A stretch of DNA of 64,000 bases from Ga0077527 sp945862135 (GTDB lineage: Bacteria; Pseudomonadota; Gammaproteobacteria; Burkholderiales; SG8-41), in the NCBI GenBank assembly GCA_964203275.1, contig CAXNMF010000003.1, positions 255,723 to 319,722 of the forward strand. The letters are read 5' to 3'. Positions within the stretch are counted from its first letter, which is position 1, and each line of letters begins with the position of its first letter. This document shows positions 24,235 to 32,771 of this stretch, piece by piece. The notes under the pieces are model-generated. The model saw only the letters and a program-made list of their open reading frames with translations, searched no databases and was not told where the DNA came from. The position numbers and the translations under genes are program-made.

Positions 24235-25098
24235 TCACCGCTTTTTTGCGGCCTTGCGCACCGGTTTTGCCGCAGCCGTTTTGCGATCCGCCTTGCCCGG
24301 CACCGTCGGATAGACATCGCCGTAATACTTGCGGATCTCGTCGATCTGATCCGTGCCCGGCGGTGCGTAGTAGAGGCGCTTGCTGAGGAATTTGCCGCCC
24401 ATGATGCGGTTCATTTTTACCGCAGCTTCGCCCATTTTCACCAGTGACACGATGCCATTGAGGATGGGTGTATTTTTCGCCGCCTCATGCACACCGAATT
24501 CGGCCAGAAGCGCCATCACCACGCCGCCTGCGGCAATGATGACTTCGGCGCCCTGCTCGACATTGGCGTTCGCCGCTTGCATGAACTGGTCGAAGATGCG
24601 TTTGCGTGCCGCCGCATTGGTGAACCCCTCATCGAGGTCGTTGATGCGGTCAATTTTCATCCGGTTCACCGCCGACAGCCTGCGCTCCAGTTTGTAGCGG
24701 TGGACGTTGTCGATGATGCGCGGCGTGAATTTTTCATTGATGGTCACCAGTGAAAAATTCTGTCCCATCATGCAGGCGGTATGCAGCGCGGTCTCGCACA
24801 AACCGAGCACCGGCATGTTGGTGATTTCGCGGCATGCATGAATGCCGGGGTCGCCGATGTTGCCGATCAGGAAAGCATCGAAGCCGCGCCGGGTGGCGAT
24901 CTGCACGTTTTCCATGACTTCGCCCGACTCCAGATAGTCGAGGTAATGGAACTGATCAGCCAGACCGCCGCGCTTGGTGATGCCATGAACCTCGATTTCA
25001 GTATCCGGATCCTTGACCCGGTCGAGGATGCGCCGCAGCGCTACGTTGTAATGTCCCCACGCCTTCTGGCGCGACATGCTCTGGTACCAAAGTTTCAC
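24235..25098 (-). CDS. Asp/Glu/hydantoin racemase superfamily protein lacking catalytic cysteines
   Basis: A 287-residue protein of the Asp/Glu racemase fold: MKLWYQSMS start, FLIGNIGDPGIHACREI near residues 96-112, LGLCETALHTA, then EVIIAAGGVVMALL near 200. In true racemases the first segment has Cys just before the GDPG-like turn and the second has G-C-A. Here these are Asn and Ala/Gly, so racemisation by the two-cysteine mechanism seems excluded. Maleate isomerase or decarboxylase-like roles need at least one Cys. The C-terminal tail (after about 265) is lysine/alanine-rich. The GTG start has GGGAG upstream. Confidence 0.72.
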   Translation of the reverse strand: MKLWYQSMSRQKAWGHYNVALRRILDRVKDPDTEIEVHGITKRGGLADQFHYLDYLESGEVMENVQIATRRGFDAFLIGNIGDPGIHACREITNMPVLGLCETALHTACMMGQNFSLVTINEKFTPRIIDNVHRYKLERRLSAVNRMKIDRINDLDEGFTNAAARKRIFDQFMQAANANVEQGAEVIIAAGGVVMALLAEFGVHEAAKNTPILNGIVSLVKMGEAAVKMNRIMGGKFLSKRLYYAPPGTDQIDEIRKYYGDVYPTVPGKADRKTAAAKPVRKAAKKR

Positions 25099-25171
25099 GA
25101 ATGCTCCCGGTTGCGGCGCGGTCCGCCGATGTCGGGCGAAATCTTAGCACCGGGCGGGATACGAACAACGC

Positions 25172-26224
25172 TCATTCCGCATGATGGCGTGACAACGCCC
25201 ACGCTACATGTTCACGCACCAGTGGTGACGCATCATCGGCGCGCGCGCGCAGCGCAGCAATGACTTCCGGTGAAGTCGGCGCGTTGCCCAGGCCGACTGC
25301 AATATTGCGCAACCAGCGTTCGTGACCGATGCGATGGATGGCACTGCCGGCCAGGCGTGTAGCGAATGTCGCCGCATCCCAGGAAAACAGTTCCGCCAGC
25401 GATACGTCATCAAGACCATTGCGCACCACAAAGTCGGGTTCGGCGCTGGGCTGTGCATAACGATTCCACGGGCACACCAGTTGGCAGTCATCGCAGCCGT
25501 AAACACGGTTGCCGATCAGCGGCCGCAGCGCTTCCGGAATGCTGCCCTTCAGCTCGATCGTCAGATAGGAAATGCAGCGCCGCGCATCGAGCTGGTACGG
25601 CGCAACAATCGCCTGGGTCGGACAGATGTCGATGCAGCGTCTGCAGGTGCCGCAGTGTTCAGATTGCGCTTGATCAACGGGCAGCGGCAGATCGGTATAA
25701 ATCTCGCCCAGAAAAAATGCCGACCCGCTTTCGCGGTTCAGCAGCAGCGTGTGTTTGCCGCGCCAGCCGAGTCCCGCTTTTTCGGCCAGTGCCACCTCCA
25801 TCACCGGCGCGCTGTCGGTGAATACGCGATAACGGGTTTCACCCACATCGGCCTGGATACGTTCGGCAAGCTGCTGCAACCGGTTACGCAGCACCTTGTG
25901 ATAATCACGCCCCGTGGCATAGCGGGAAATGAAGGCCTGCGCACCGTCGCGAATCACCGACCAGCTGTCGCGCGCCGATGGCGGCGTGTAGTTCATGCGT
26001 ACGCTGATCACGCGCAGTGTACCCGGGACCAGTTCCGCAGGGCGGGACCGTTTGACGCCATGCCGTGCCATATAATCCATGTCGCCATGCCAACCCCGCG
26101 CCAGCCATTCGGCCAAACGCGGTTCGGCGTGCGACAGATCACAGTCGGCGACCGCGACCTGCTGGAAACCCAGTTCGGCGCCCCAGCGGCGGATGTCGGT
26201 GAGCAGTGCGGTGTAGTCAGTCAT
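25172..26224 (-). CDS. queG: Epoxyqueuosine reductase
   Basis: A 350-residue cobalamin-dependent iron-sulfur enzyme that reduces epoxyqueuosine in tRNA to queuosine. It carries two 4Fe-4S cysteine clusters, CGTCRRCIDICPTQAI (about residues 188-203) and CDDCQLVCPWN (about 242-252). MDYMARH and SDSAPVMEVALAEKAGLG-type segments upstream are the QueG core. A HEAT-like repeat ends the protein (REHVAWALSRH). The start is ATG 26224. The upstream region is a palindromic repeat shared with the divergent tsaE promoter. Confidence 0.92.
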   Translation of the reverse strand: MTDYTALLTDIRRWGAELGFQQVAVADCDLSHAEPRLAEWLARGWHGDMDYMARHGVKRSRPAELVPGTLRVISVRMNYTPPSARDSWSVIRDGAQAFISRYATGRDYHKVLRNRLQQLAERIQADVGETRYRVFTDSAPVMEVALAEKAGLGWRGKHTLLLNRESGSAFFLGEIYTDLPLPVDQAQSEHCGTCRRCIDICPTQAIVAPYQLDARRCISYLTIELKGSIPEALRPLIGNRVYGCDDCQLVCPWNRYAQPSAEPDFVVRNGLDDVSLAELFSWDAATFATRLAGSAIHRIGHERWLRNIAVGLGNAPTSPEVIAALRARADDASPLVREHVAWALSRHHAE

Positions 26225-26249
26225 TACCAGATCAAATTCAAAACCTTGC

Positions 26250-26402
26250 TACAGGTGTCACAGAGGGGGTCACAGAGATCACAGAGAAAATCAAAACCGC
26301 AGCGACCCTGCACAAGGCATCGGCATTGTGCGTTGATCGGCCGCGGGTTTTTCTCTGTGCTCTCCGTGTCCTCTGTGACTAACGCTTTTCGCTTTAAACT
26401 TT
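26250..26402. repeat. CACAGAG palindromic dispersed repeat, copy 2
   Basis: The left arm GTCACAGAG-x-GATCACAGAGAAAA and the right arm TTTTCTCTGTG...CTCTGTGAC form a long imperfect hairpin. The right end CTAACGC-TTTTCGC-TTTAAAC matches copy 1 at 3958-4078. It occupies nearly the whole queG-tsaE intergenic space and ends one base before the tsaE ATG. Confidence 0.8.
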
Positions 26403-26403
26403 A

Positions 26404-26862
26404 ATGACCAAGATTAACCGCATTCTGGCTTCGGAAGACGAGACGCTGGCGCTGGGCCGTGCCCTGGCGCCATTGCTCGATCCCGGCATGACGGTTCATC
26501 TGCGTGGCGACCTCGGGGCTGGCAAAACCACGCTGGTCCGCGGCATCCTTCGCGGTCTGGGTTATGCAGGCCGCGTCAAAAGCCCGACTTTTACCTTGCT
26601 TGAACCTTATAATTTTTCTAGGTTATACTTGTATCACTTTGATTTTTATCGGTTCCTTGATCCGCAGGAACTGGTGGATACAGGCTTCCGGGAATACTTC
26701 AATCCCCAGTCCGTATGCCTGATCGAGTGGCCGGAAAAAGTGCCTGACCTGCCGCCCGCGGATCTGGACTTTAAACTGAACGTCGCCAGTGAGGGGCGCT
26801 CAATCGCCATCACGGCAAACACGGAGGTTGGCAGGCGTTGTCTCGACAAGCTGACATACTGA
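26404..26862 (+). CDS. tsaE: tRNA threonylcarbamoyladenosine biosynthesis ATPase TsaE
   Basis: A 152-residue P-loop ATPase. The Walker A is GDLGAGKTT (about residues 36-44) followed by LVRGILRGLGY. The conserved KSPTFTLLEPY and FDFYRFLDPQEL (YR-l motif), then LIEWPEK, are TsaE signatures. It acts with TsaB/TsaD in t6A synthesis. Its start codon abuts the palindromic repeat and has no ribosome-binding site in the last 20 bases, so translation may be leaderless or inefficient. It overlaps amiC by 25 bases. Confidence 0.93.
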   Translation: MTKINRILASEDETLALGRALAPLLDPGMTVHLRGDLGAGKTTLVRGILRGLGYAGRVKSPTFTLLEPYNFSRLYLYHFDFYRFLDPQELVDTGFREYFNPQSVCLIEWPEKVPDLPPADLDFKLNVASEGRSIAITANTEVGRRCLDKLTY

Positions 26863-28259
26863 GACCCGTCATCCCCATTGCGGCAACCCCGCCGTTTACC
26901 TTTCGCTTTTTCCGCTGCTTGCTGCAACTGCTGACCAGTTTCGCAGCAACATGTTGCGTCAGCATCACCGCGTTCGCCGCCGACACGCTGGTGAGTTCGA
27001 CTCGCGTTTGGCCGGCGCCCGACTACACCCGTGTCACCATCGAATCACAGCAGCCGATCCGCCACAAACTGTTCAACCTCGAGAATCCCGACCGGCTGGT
27101 GCTGGACCTCGAGGATGTCGCCCTTAGCGCAACACTGACCGAAATCGCCGGCAAAATCAGCGCCGATGACCCCTATATCAAAGGCGTGCGTGCAGGCCGC
27201 TTCAAGCCGGGCATCGTGCGACTGGTGTTTGACCTGAAGGCCAAGGTCAAACCCGAGGCATTTTCGCTGGCGCCAATCGCCGGCTATGGCCACCGACTGG
27301 TGCTCGACGTCTATCCGCTGACCCCACCCGATCCGCTGCTCGCATTCCTCAAAAACCGCGAATCGGGGCAGGCCGATACACCGGCCGCCGCAGTTCCAGC
27401 GCCAGCCCCCGGACCCAATCCCGTCTTGACGCCAACACCGGAAATCGCGACACCTGAATCGGCACCGCCGCAGGTGGCCGCGAAAAGTGACGGTCCGCCA
27501 GCTCCAAAACCGGCGGCACGCGCTGCACGTCCCGCTTCGGAACGACTGATCACGATTGCCATTGACGCCGGACATGGCGGCGAGGATCCCGGTGCGCGCG
27601 GTCGCGGCGGCACGCTGGAGAAAAATGTAACCCTGTCGATTGCACAGAAACTGAAGGAACGCATCGACAACGAACACAATATGCGTGCGGTACTGACCCG
27701 CGACGGTGACTTTTTCATTCCTCTGCACATGCGCGTTGAAAAGGCGCGACGGGTTCGCGCAGATCTGTTCGTGTCCATCCATGCCGATGCCTTTGTCAAA
27801 CCATCCGCCAACGGCTCTTCGGTCTTCGCGCTGTCGGAACGCGGCGCCACATCGGCCGCAGCGCGCTGGCTGGCCAAACAGGAAAACGATGCCGACCTGA
27901 TCGGCGGCGTGAACCTCGGCATCAAAGACCCTTATCTCAAACAGACGCTGCTCGACCTGTCACAGACCGCATCGATCAACGACAGCCTGAAACTGGGCAA
28001 GGCCGTGCTGCAGGAAATGGGCGGCATCAACCGCCTGCACAAGAACTACGTCGAACAGGCGGGTTTTGCGGTGCTTAAAGCGCCGGACATCCCGTCGATC
28101 CTGATCGAAACGGCATTCATCAGCAATCCCGACGAGGAGCGCAAACTGCGCGACCCTGCGTATCAAAACAAGATGGCCGACGCCATTTTCACCGGCATCA
28201 AGCGTTATTTCTCGAAAAATCCGCCGCTGGCGCCAGCCCAAATGGCTGTCAATCCGTAA
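26838..28259 (+). CDS. amiC: N-acetylmuramoyl-L-alanine amidase with AMIN domain
   Basis: A 473-residue periplasmic zinc amidase that cleaves peptidoglycan at the division septum. The N-terminal signal is followed by an AMIN domain (about residues 50-150; STRVWPAPDYTRVTIES), a proline-rich linker (about 175-235), and an amidase_3 catalytic domain. Its zinc ligands and catalytic residues lie in IAIDAGHGGEDPGARG, SIHADAF and LIETAFISN. The start is TTG 26838 in the tsaE 3' end with GGAGG 10 bases upstream; no ATG lies before the mature domain. Overlap with tsaE matches the order often seen in betaproteobacteria. Confidence 0.9.
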   Translation: MSRQADILRPVIPIAATPPFTFRFFRCLLQLLTSFAATCCVSITAFAADTLVSSTRVWPAPDYTRVTIESQQPIRHKLFNLENPDRLVLDLEDVALSATLTEIAGKISADDPYIKGVRAGRFKPGIVRLVFDLKAKVKPEAFSLAPIAGYGHRLVLDVYPLTPPDPLLAFLKNRESGQADTPAAAVPAPAPGPNPVLTPTPEIATPESAPPQVAAKSDGPPAPKPAARAARPASERLITIAIDAGHGGEDPGARGRGGTLEKNVTLSIAQKLKERIDNEHNMRAVLTRDGDFFIPLHMRVEKARRVRADLFVSIHADAFVKPSANGSSVFALSERGATSAAARWLAKQENDADLIGGVNLGIKDPYLKQTLLDLSQTASINDSLKLGKAVLQEMGGINRLHKNYVEQAGFAVLKAPDIPSILIETAFISNPDEERKLRDPAYQNKMADAIFTGIKRYFSKNPPLAPAQMAVNP

Positions 28260-28333
28260 TCATTACGGATGAGTGATTGATTTAATATAGGCCCATAGAG
28301 TTGCGCAACGATGCGCACTCCCGGAGGGGTAAC

Positions 28334-29116
28334 ATGAACAGGGTACGGCGAACGGTCACTGCGCTCGCGCTGGCGCTCACCGCCGGATGCGCAGCAATGC
28401 CTGAGCAAGAGACCGCCGACTCGGTCGCACTGCCGCATGTGCGCAGTTTTTCTGGACACCCGGAAGGCGAAGCACTGCCCCCGGGCTGGCAACCCTGGAT
28501 ACTGTCGCGCTTCAAACGGCCGACGGCCTACCGTCTGGTCAATGAACAGGGCCGTACCGTGGTCCGCGCGCGCGCCGAATCATCGGCATCCGGACTGATC
28601 CATCCGCTGAAGCTGGATCCGCACAGCTACCCGCAGCTGCACTGGCACTGGAAGGTTGAAAACCTGATCCAGAAAGCCGACAACACGCAAAAACACCTCG
28701 AAGACTCGCCGGTGCGGCTGGTGGTGAGTTTTGCCGGGGACATCGACAAACTCGACATGCGCGACCGCATGTTCTTCGATAATGTGCGCCTGCTGACCGG
28801 ACAGCAGATGCCCTACGCCACGCTGATGTATATCTGGGAAAACCGCGCGCCACGTGAAACCGTGATCGACAACAGGCACACTTCACGCATCAAAATGATC
28901 GTCGCGGAGTCAGGACGTGACCGGCTCGGCCAATGGCAGGAAGTGACGCGCAACATCATTGAGGATTACCGCCGCGCCTTCGGCGAAGAACCGGGACAGA
29001 TCACCGCAATCGGCATCATGACCGACACCGACAACACCGGTGACAATGCGCACGCCTGGTATGGCGACATCGCGTTCCGCAAAGCCCCTGCGACACCGGT
29101 GATCGCGGAAAAATAA
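28334..29116 (+). CDS. DUF3047-family lipoprotein
   Basis: A 260-residue protein with an N-terminal lipobox (LTAGC, cysteine near residue 19). The DUF3047 domain has LPPGWQPWILSRFKRPTAYRLV, then YPQLHWHWKVE, and EDSPVRLVVSFAGD with a beta-rich jelly-roll-like pattern. Function is unknown; it may bind carbohydrate or lipid in the periplasm. Start 28334 has GGAGGGG upstream. It is convergent with the aminotransferase-like gene. Confidence 0.84.
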   Translation: MNRVRRTVTALALALTAGCAAMPEQETADSVALPHVRSFSGHPEGEALPPGWQPWILSRFKRPTAYRLVNEQGRTVVRARAESSASGLIHPLKLDPHSYPQLHWHWKVENLIQKADNTQKHLEDSPVRLVVSFAGDIDKLDMRDRMFFDNVRLLTGQQMPYATLMYIWENRAPRETVIDNRHTSRIKMIVAESGRDRLGQWQEVTRNIIEDYRRAFGEEPGQITAIGIMTDTDNTGDNAHAWYGDIAFRKAPATPVIAEK

Positions 29117-29126
29117 ACCGGCTATA

Positions 29127-30275
29127 TCAAGCCGCCAATTCCTGCCGGATCGCCGCAACGGCGCGCTCCAGATCATCCTCGTTGTTGGCAAAACCCATTG
29201 AAATACGCAACGCCCCATCCTTGACGTTGACGATGACGCGGTGCTTTTCCCGCAAACGATCCATCAGTGCACCCGCATCGGGTACCGGCACGCTGACAAT
29301 CTGCGCACGTTCCGTCCACGGTTCCGGAGTCAACGTGGTCAATCCCGCCGCCTTGATCATGGCCATGCATTGGGTCGTCAGTTCACGGATCCGCGACTCG
29401 ATGGCCGGCAACCCGATTCCGGCAATAAAAGCAGCGCTGCGACGCAGGACATGCAGGCCGAGAAAATTGGGATTGCCGCCTTCGAAACGATGCGCCGTAC
29501 GCACATAATCGAACTGGCTCTTCAGATGAGCGCTCGCTTTCGCTGATCCAGGCGCCACCGGCGCTTTCAGAAACGGTGCCTTGAGTTCATCAATCAATTC
29601 CTCACGGCAATAGAGCAGGCCCGTGCCGGTCAGCCCGAACAGATTCTTGTGCCCGCCAATCGCCACCAGATCGGCGCCCAGGTCCGCCAGCGGCGCAGCC
29701 AGCACGCCGGCCGCCTGAACGCCATCGACCACCAGTCTCGCGCCATGCTCGTGACAGGCTTTGCCGAGCGCCGGCAGGTCCACACGATAGCCGTTGCCGT
29801 AAGTGATGTAAGCGGTGGATACCACGCGGGTGCGCTGATCCATCTGCTCAAGAAAAGCCTCCACCGGCAAGCGACCCTCACGGTTTTTCGCGAAGCGGAT
29901 CTCGACACCCTTGGCGACCCAGTGCTGCCACACCCAGATGTTGGCGACATGCTCCATGTCCGTGAGTACGATGTTGTCACCGGCTCGCAGGTCGAAGGCA
30001 TGCGCGGCAATGTTGAGCCCTTCGGTGGTGTTTTTGGTGAAGGCAATCTCGGCCGGCTTTGCGCCGAGCAATGCCGCCATCGCAACGCGGGTTTCGGCAA
30101 CGTTTTCTGCGGACCAGGCTTCGGCACCGGCCGTCTCGCGGATATCACGACAGTAGTCCTGCATGGCCGCTTCCTGGCAACGCGGCGGCAGCGTCTTGCG
30201 CGCCGTATCCAGGTACGTCCAGTTGGCCAAACCCGGGAATTCTTCGCGGAGTGTGCCCCAGTTCACGGCAGTCAT
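29127..30275 (-). CDS. Class V aminotransferase-fold PLP enzyme
   Basis: A 382-residue PLP enzyme of the cysteine-desulfurase/isopenicillin-epimerase fold. The PLP lysine is near 210 in IGGHKNLFGLTGTGLLY. The PLP ring is held by D184 in VDGVQAAG, and FTKNTTEGLNIAAHAF binds the phosphate. It lacks the mobile catalytic cysteine loop typical of desulfurases, so an epimerase, lyase or aminotransferase role is more likely. It is divergent from the Bug-receptor gene across about 245 bases. Confidence 0.82.
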   Translation of the reverse strand: MTAVNWGTLREEFPGLANWTYLDTARKTLPPRCQEAAMQDYCRDIRETAGAEAWSAENVAETRVAMAALLGAKPAEIAFTKNTTEGLNIAAHAFDLRAGDNIVLTDMEHVANIWVWQHWVAKGVEIRFAKNREGRLPVEAFLEQMDQRTRVVSTAYITYGNGYRVDLPALGKACHEHGARLVVDGVQAAGVLAAPLADLGADLVAIGGHKNLFGLTGTGLLYCREELIDELKAPFLKAPVAPGSAKASAHLKSQFDYVRTAHRFEGGNPNFLGLHVLRRSAAFIAGIGLPAIESRIRELTTQCMAMIKAAGLTTLTPEPWTERAQIVSVPVPDAGALMDRLREKHRVIVNVKDGALRISMGFANNEDDLERAVAAIRQELAA

Positions 30276-30520
30276 GCTTCTTCCTTGTGCAGGTGGATGC
30301 CGGCTTGCGCCAGCCAGATGACATGGTAGTTTAATCCCGCCACATTCCGGAAGCCCGAAGTGTGGTCCGCGACGCGGCTATCACCCGTAACGGCTTGCTG
30401 ATAAGCTGATTTCGCCTTAATAGCGGATAGCAATGGGCAACAGTGCCGCTCGGGCATGGGAGTTGCTTGATTCAGATCGCAGCAAGCTCACACAACGATA
30501 ACGCGAAAGGAATTTCTGCC

Positions 30521-31489
30521 ATGCGTGCCCCCCCCTGTTTGATTGGCCTGCTTGTTCTGTCCGCGGCGCTGCCACTCTCCGCTGCGGAAACACCCTATCC
30601 CAATCGACCTGTGCGACTGGTCGTACCCTACGCGCCCGGCGGCGGCTCCGATATCACCGGCAGGATGATCGGCCAGAAACTGAGCGAAAGGCTGGGGCAG
30701 ACCTTCGTGATTGACACGCGACCGGGCGCAGCCAGCCTGATCGGGACCGAAATCGTCGCCAAGGCTGCTGGCGACGGCTATACCCTGATCCTCTCCGACG
30801 TCCCGCACGCCATCAATGCGGTGATTTTCTCCAAACCGCCTTACGACCCGGTCAAGGATTTTGCACCGGTCATGCGCATCGCCACCACGCCCCAGGTATT
30901 GGTCGCACACCCTTCATTCAAGGCAAATTCACTGAAGGAACTGATTGCAATGCCGCGCGCTCAGACCGAAAAACTCGCGCTAGGCACCAGTGGCCAAAAC
31001 AGCTCTCCGCACATGAGTTACGAACTGCTGCGCATCAAAACCGGCCTCGTGCTCAATCACGTGCCATACAAAGGCGGTGGCCCTGCCATCAGTGATCTTG
31101 TCGCCAACCAGATTCCGCTGGCTCTCAATGGTTCGCCTCCGGTCATCGCCCACCTCAAGGCCGGACGCCTCAAGGGTCTTGCCATGTCTGCCGCAGCACG
31201 CCATCCGTTGCTGCCAGGTGTACCAACATTCATCGAATCCGGGGTACCCGATTTTGTCGTGGCGCACTGGTATGGTGTTCTGGCCTCGGGCGGCACGCCG
31301 CCGGCCATCGTGAAACTGCTGCATCAGGAAATCGCGCGGGCGCTAGAACAGCCTGACGTCAAGGAACGTTTTGCCAGCCTCGCGTTGGATATCGCCCCGC
31401 TGGGCCCTGATGAATTTCGCAAGCTGATCGAATCCGACGTCAAGCGCTGGAAAGAAGTCGTCACTAACGCCGGGATCAAGGCCAACTGA
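30521..31489 (+). CDS. Bug/TctC-family periplasmic solute-binding protein
   Basis: A 322-residue receptor with a Sec signal peptide (cleavage near PLSA-A, about residue 22). The Bug signature YPNRPVRLVVPYAPGGGSDITGR opens the mature protein (shown here in part). Conserved AKAAGDGYTL, GTSGQNSSPH and VPYKGGGPAISDL line the ligand pocket. It binds carboxylates or related solutes. It precedes a threonine-synthase-like PLP gene by 14 bases, which may be functionally linked. No TctAB permease lies nearby. Confidence 0.9.
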   Translation: MRAPPCLIGLLVLSAALPLSAAETPYPNRPVRLVVPYAPGGGSDITGRMIGQKLSERLGQTFVIDTRPGAASLIGTEIVAKAAGDGYTLILSDVPHAINAVIFSKPPYDPVKDFAPVMRIATTPQVLVAHPSFKANSLKELIAMPRAQTEKLALGTSGQNSSPHMSYELLRIKTGLVLNHVPYKGGGPAISDLVANQIPLALNGSPPVIAHLKAGRLKGLAMSAAARHPLLPGVPTFIESGVPDFVVAHWYGVLASGGTPPAIVKLLHQEIARALEQPDVKERFASLALDIAPLGPDEFRKLIESDVKRWKEVVTNAGIKAN

Positions 31490-31503
31490 AACCAAATGAA
31501 TCC

Positions 31504-32703
31504 ATGAGCTATCTCACCCATATCGAAAACGCCACCGGTAAATGGCTCGATCCCGGCATACCGCACAGCTCATCGCCGTCAGAAAGACTCCGCGCCCGCT
31601 ACGACATTGATCGTCTGCGCCGCGAAGTTCCGCGCGAATCCATAGCCTACGGCCCATCGAGTCTGTGGCGCTATGCGCCGCTGCTGCCAGTTGCCAACCC
31701 CGCTAACGCGGTTTCATTCAACGAAGGCTGGACGCCGTTGCTACAGACGCCACGACTCGCACAGGCGCTTGGTATGAAGCAGTTGATGGTCAAGGATGAA
31801 GGCCGCAATCCCAGCGGCACATTCAAGGATCGCGGCGCCAGTGTGGCCGTATCACGCTACGTGGAACTCGGCGTAAAAACCGTATCCCACAACAGCTCCG
31901 GCAATGCCGGCGGCTCCTGGAGCCTGTATGCAGCACGCGCTGGCATCACTTGCGTCAACATCCTGCCAACTGACGCACAGCCGGCCAGCCGCCAGCACTG
32001 TCGCGCCAGCGGGCAGCCGACTTTCCTGCTTGAAAATTGGCACGACGGCGGACGACTGGTCGCCGAAGTCTGCGACAAAAACGGCTGGCTCAACATCTGC
32101 ACGCTGCGTGAACCGTACCGGCTCGAAGGCAAAAAAACCATGGGCTTGGAAATCGCCGAACAACTGGGCTGGCGCATGCCCGATGTGGTGGTATATCCAA
32201 TGGGCGGTGGCCTCGGCGCCATCGCGATCTTCAAAGCTTTTGAAGAATTGCTGCAACTCGGCTGGATCAAAGGCAGAATGCCACGACTCTACGTCACCCA
32301 GTATGAAGGCTGCGCACCCCTGGTCAAAGCGTGGGACGAAGGCCGTGATGAGTGCACACCTTGGGGCAAGATCGATATCCCGCCAGGCGGACTGAAATCT
32401 CCCAACCCGCCGGGCGGCAGCACTGTGCTCGAACTCATTCGGCGACATGGCGGTGGCGCGCTCACCGCGACTTCCGGCGAAGCATTGGCAGCGGTCGATG
32501 AAATGACTCGCGAAGAAGGTCTGTTCCCCTGCCCGGAAAGTGCCACCACGCTGGTCGGCCTGCGCAAGGCTGTCGCAAAAAACTGGATCCGGAACGACGA
32601 AGAGGTCGTGTTGATCAGCACAGGCTCGGGCTTGAAATCGATTCCAAGTTTGGAAGGACCTCGTTTTCCAGTTATTTCATCCAGCACAGAGCTGCATACC
32701 TGA
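31504..32703 (+). CDS. Threonine synthase-like PLP enzyme
   Basis: A 399-residue fold-type II PLP enzyme. The PLP lysine is near 108 in NPSGTFKDRGAS. The phosphate-binding loop is MGGGLGAIAIF and the asparagine-like SGNAGGSWSLYAA follows. It most resembles the bacterial/archaeal ThrC branch with an N-terminal extension that lacks zinc cysteines. A second, canonical thrC cannot be excluded elsewhere, and the operon with a Bug receptor hints at a catabolic beta-elimination role. It ends at a terminator. Confidence 0.78.
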   Translation: MSYLTHIENATGKWLDPGIPHSSSPSERLRARYDIDRLRREVPRESIAYGPSSLWRYAPLLPVANPANAVSFNEGWTPLLQTPRLAQALGMKQLMVKDEGRNPSGTFKDRGASVAVSRYVELGVKTVSHNSSGNAGGSWSLYAARAGITCVNILPTDAQPASRQHCRASGQPTFLLENWHDGGRLVAEVCDKNGWLNICTLREPYRLEGKKTMGLEIAEQLGWRMPDVVVYPMGGGLGAIAIFKAFEELLQLGWIKGRMPRLYVTQYEGCAPLVKAWDEGRDECTPWGKIDIPPGGLKSPNPPGGSTVLELIRRHGGGALTATSGEALAAVDEMTREEGLFPCPESATTLVGLRKAVAKNWIRNDEEVVLISTGSGLKSIPSLEGPRFPVISSSTELHT

Positions 32704-32724
32704 AACAAGAGTCCTCCAAGCAAT

Positions 32725-32752
32725 AAAAAAGGCCGCGATTGCGGCCTTTTTT
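32725..32752. terminator. Bidirectional terminator between threonine-synthase-like gene and pntB
   Basis: A perfect stem AAAAAAGGCCGC / GCGGCCTTTTTT with loop GATT lies between convergent genes. T runs exist in both directions. Confidence 0.9.
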
Positions 32753-32771
32753 ACAAACATGCCTTTGACTA

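Noticed and set aside
26250..26402. CRISPR-like repeat from repeated CACAGAG units
   Set aside because: The units are short, adjacent and arranged as an inverted pair rather than direct repeats with spacers, and no cas genes are present.
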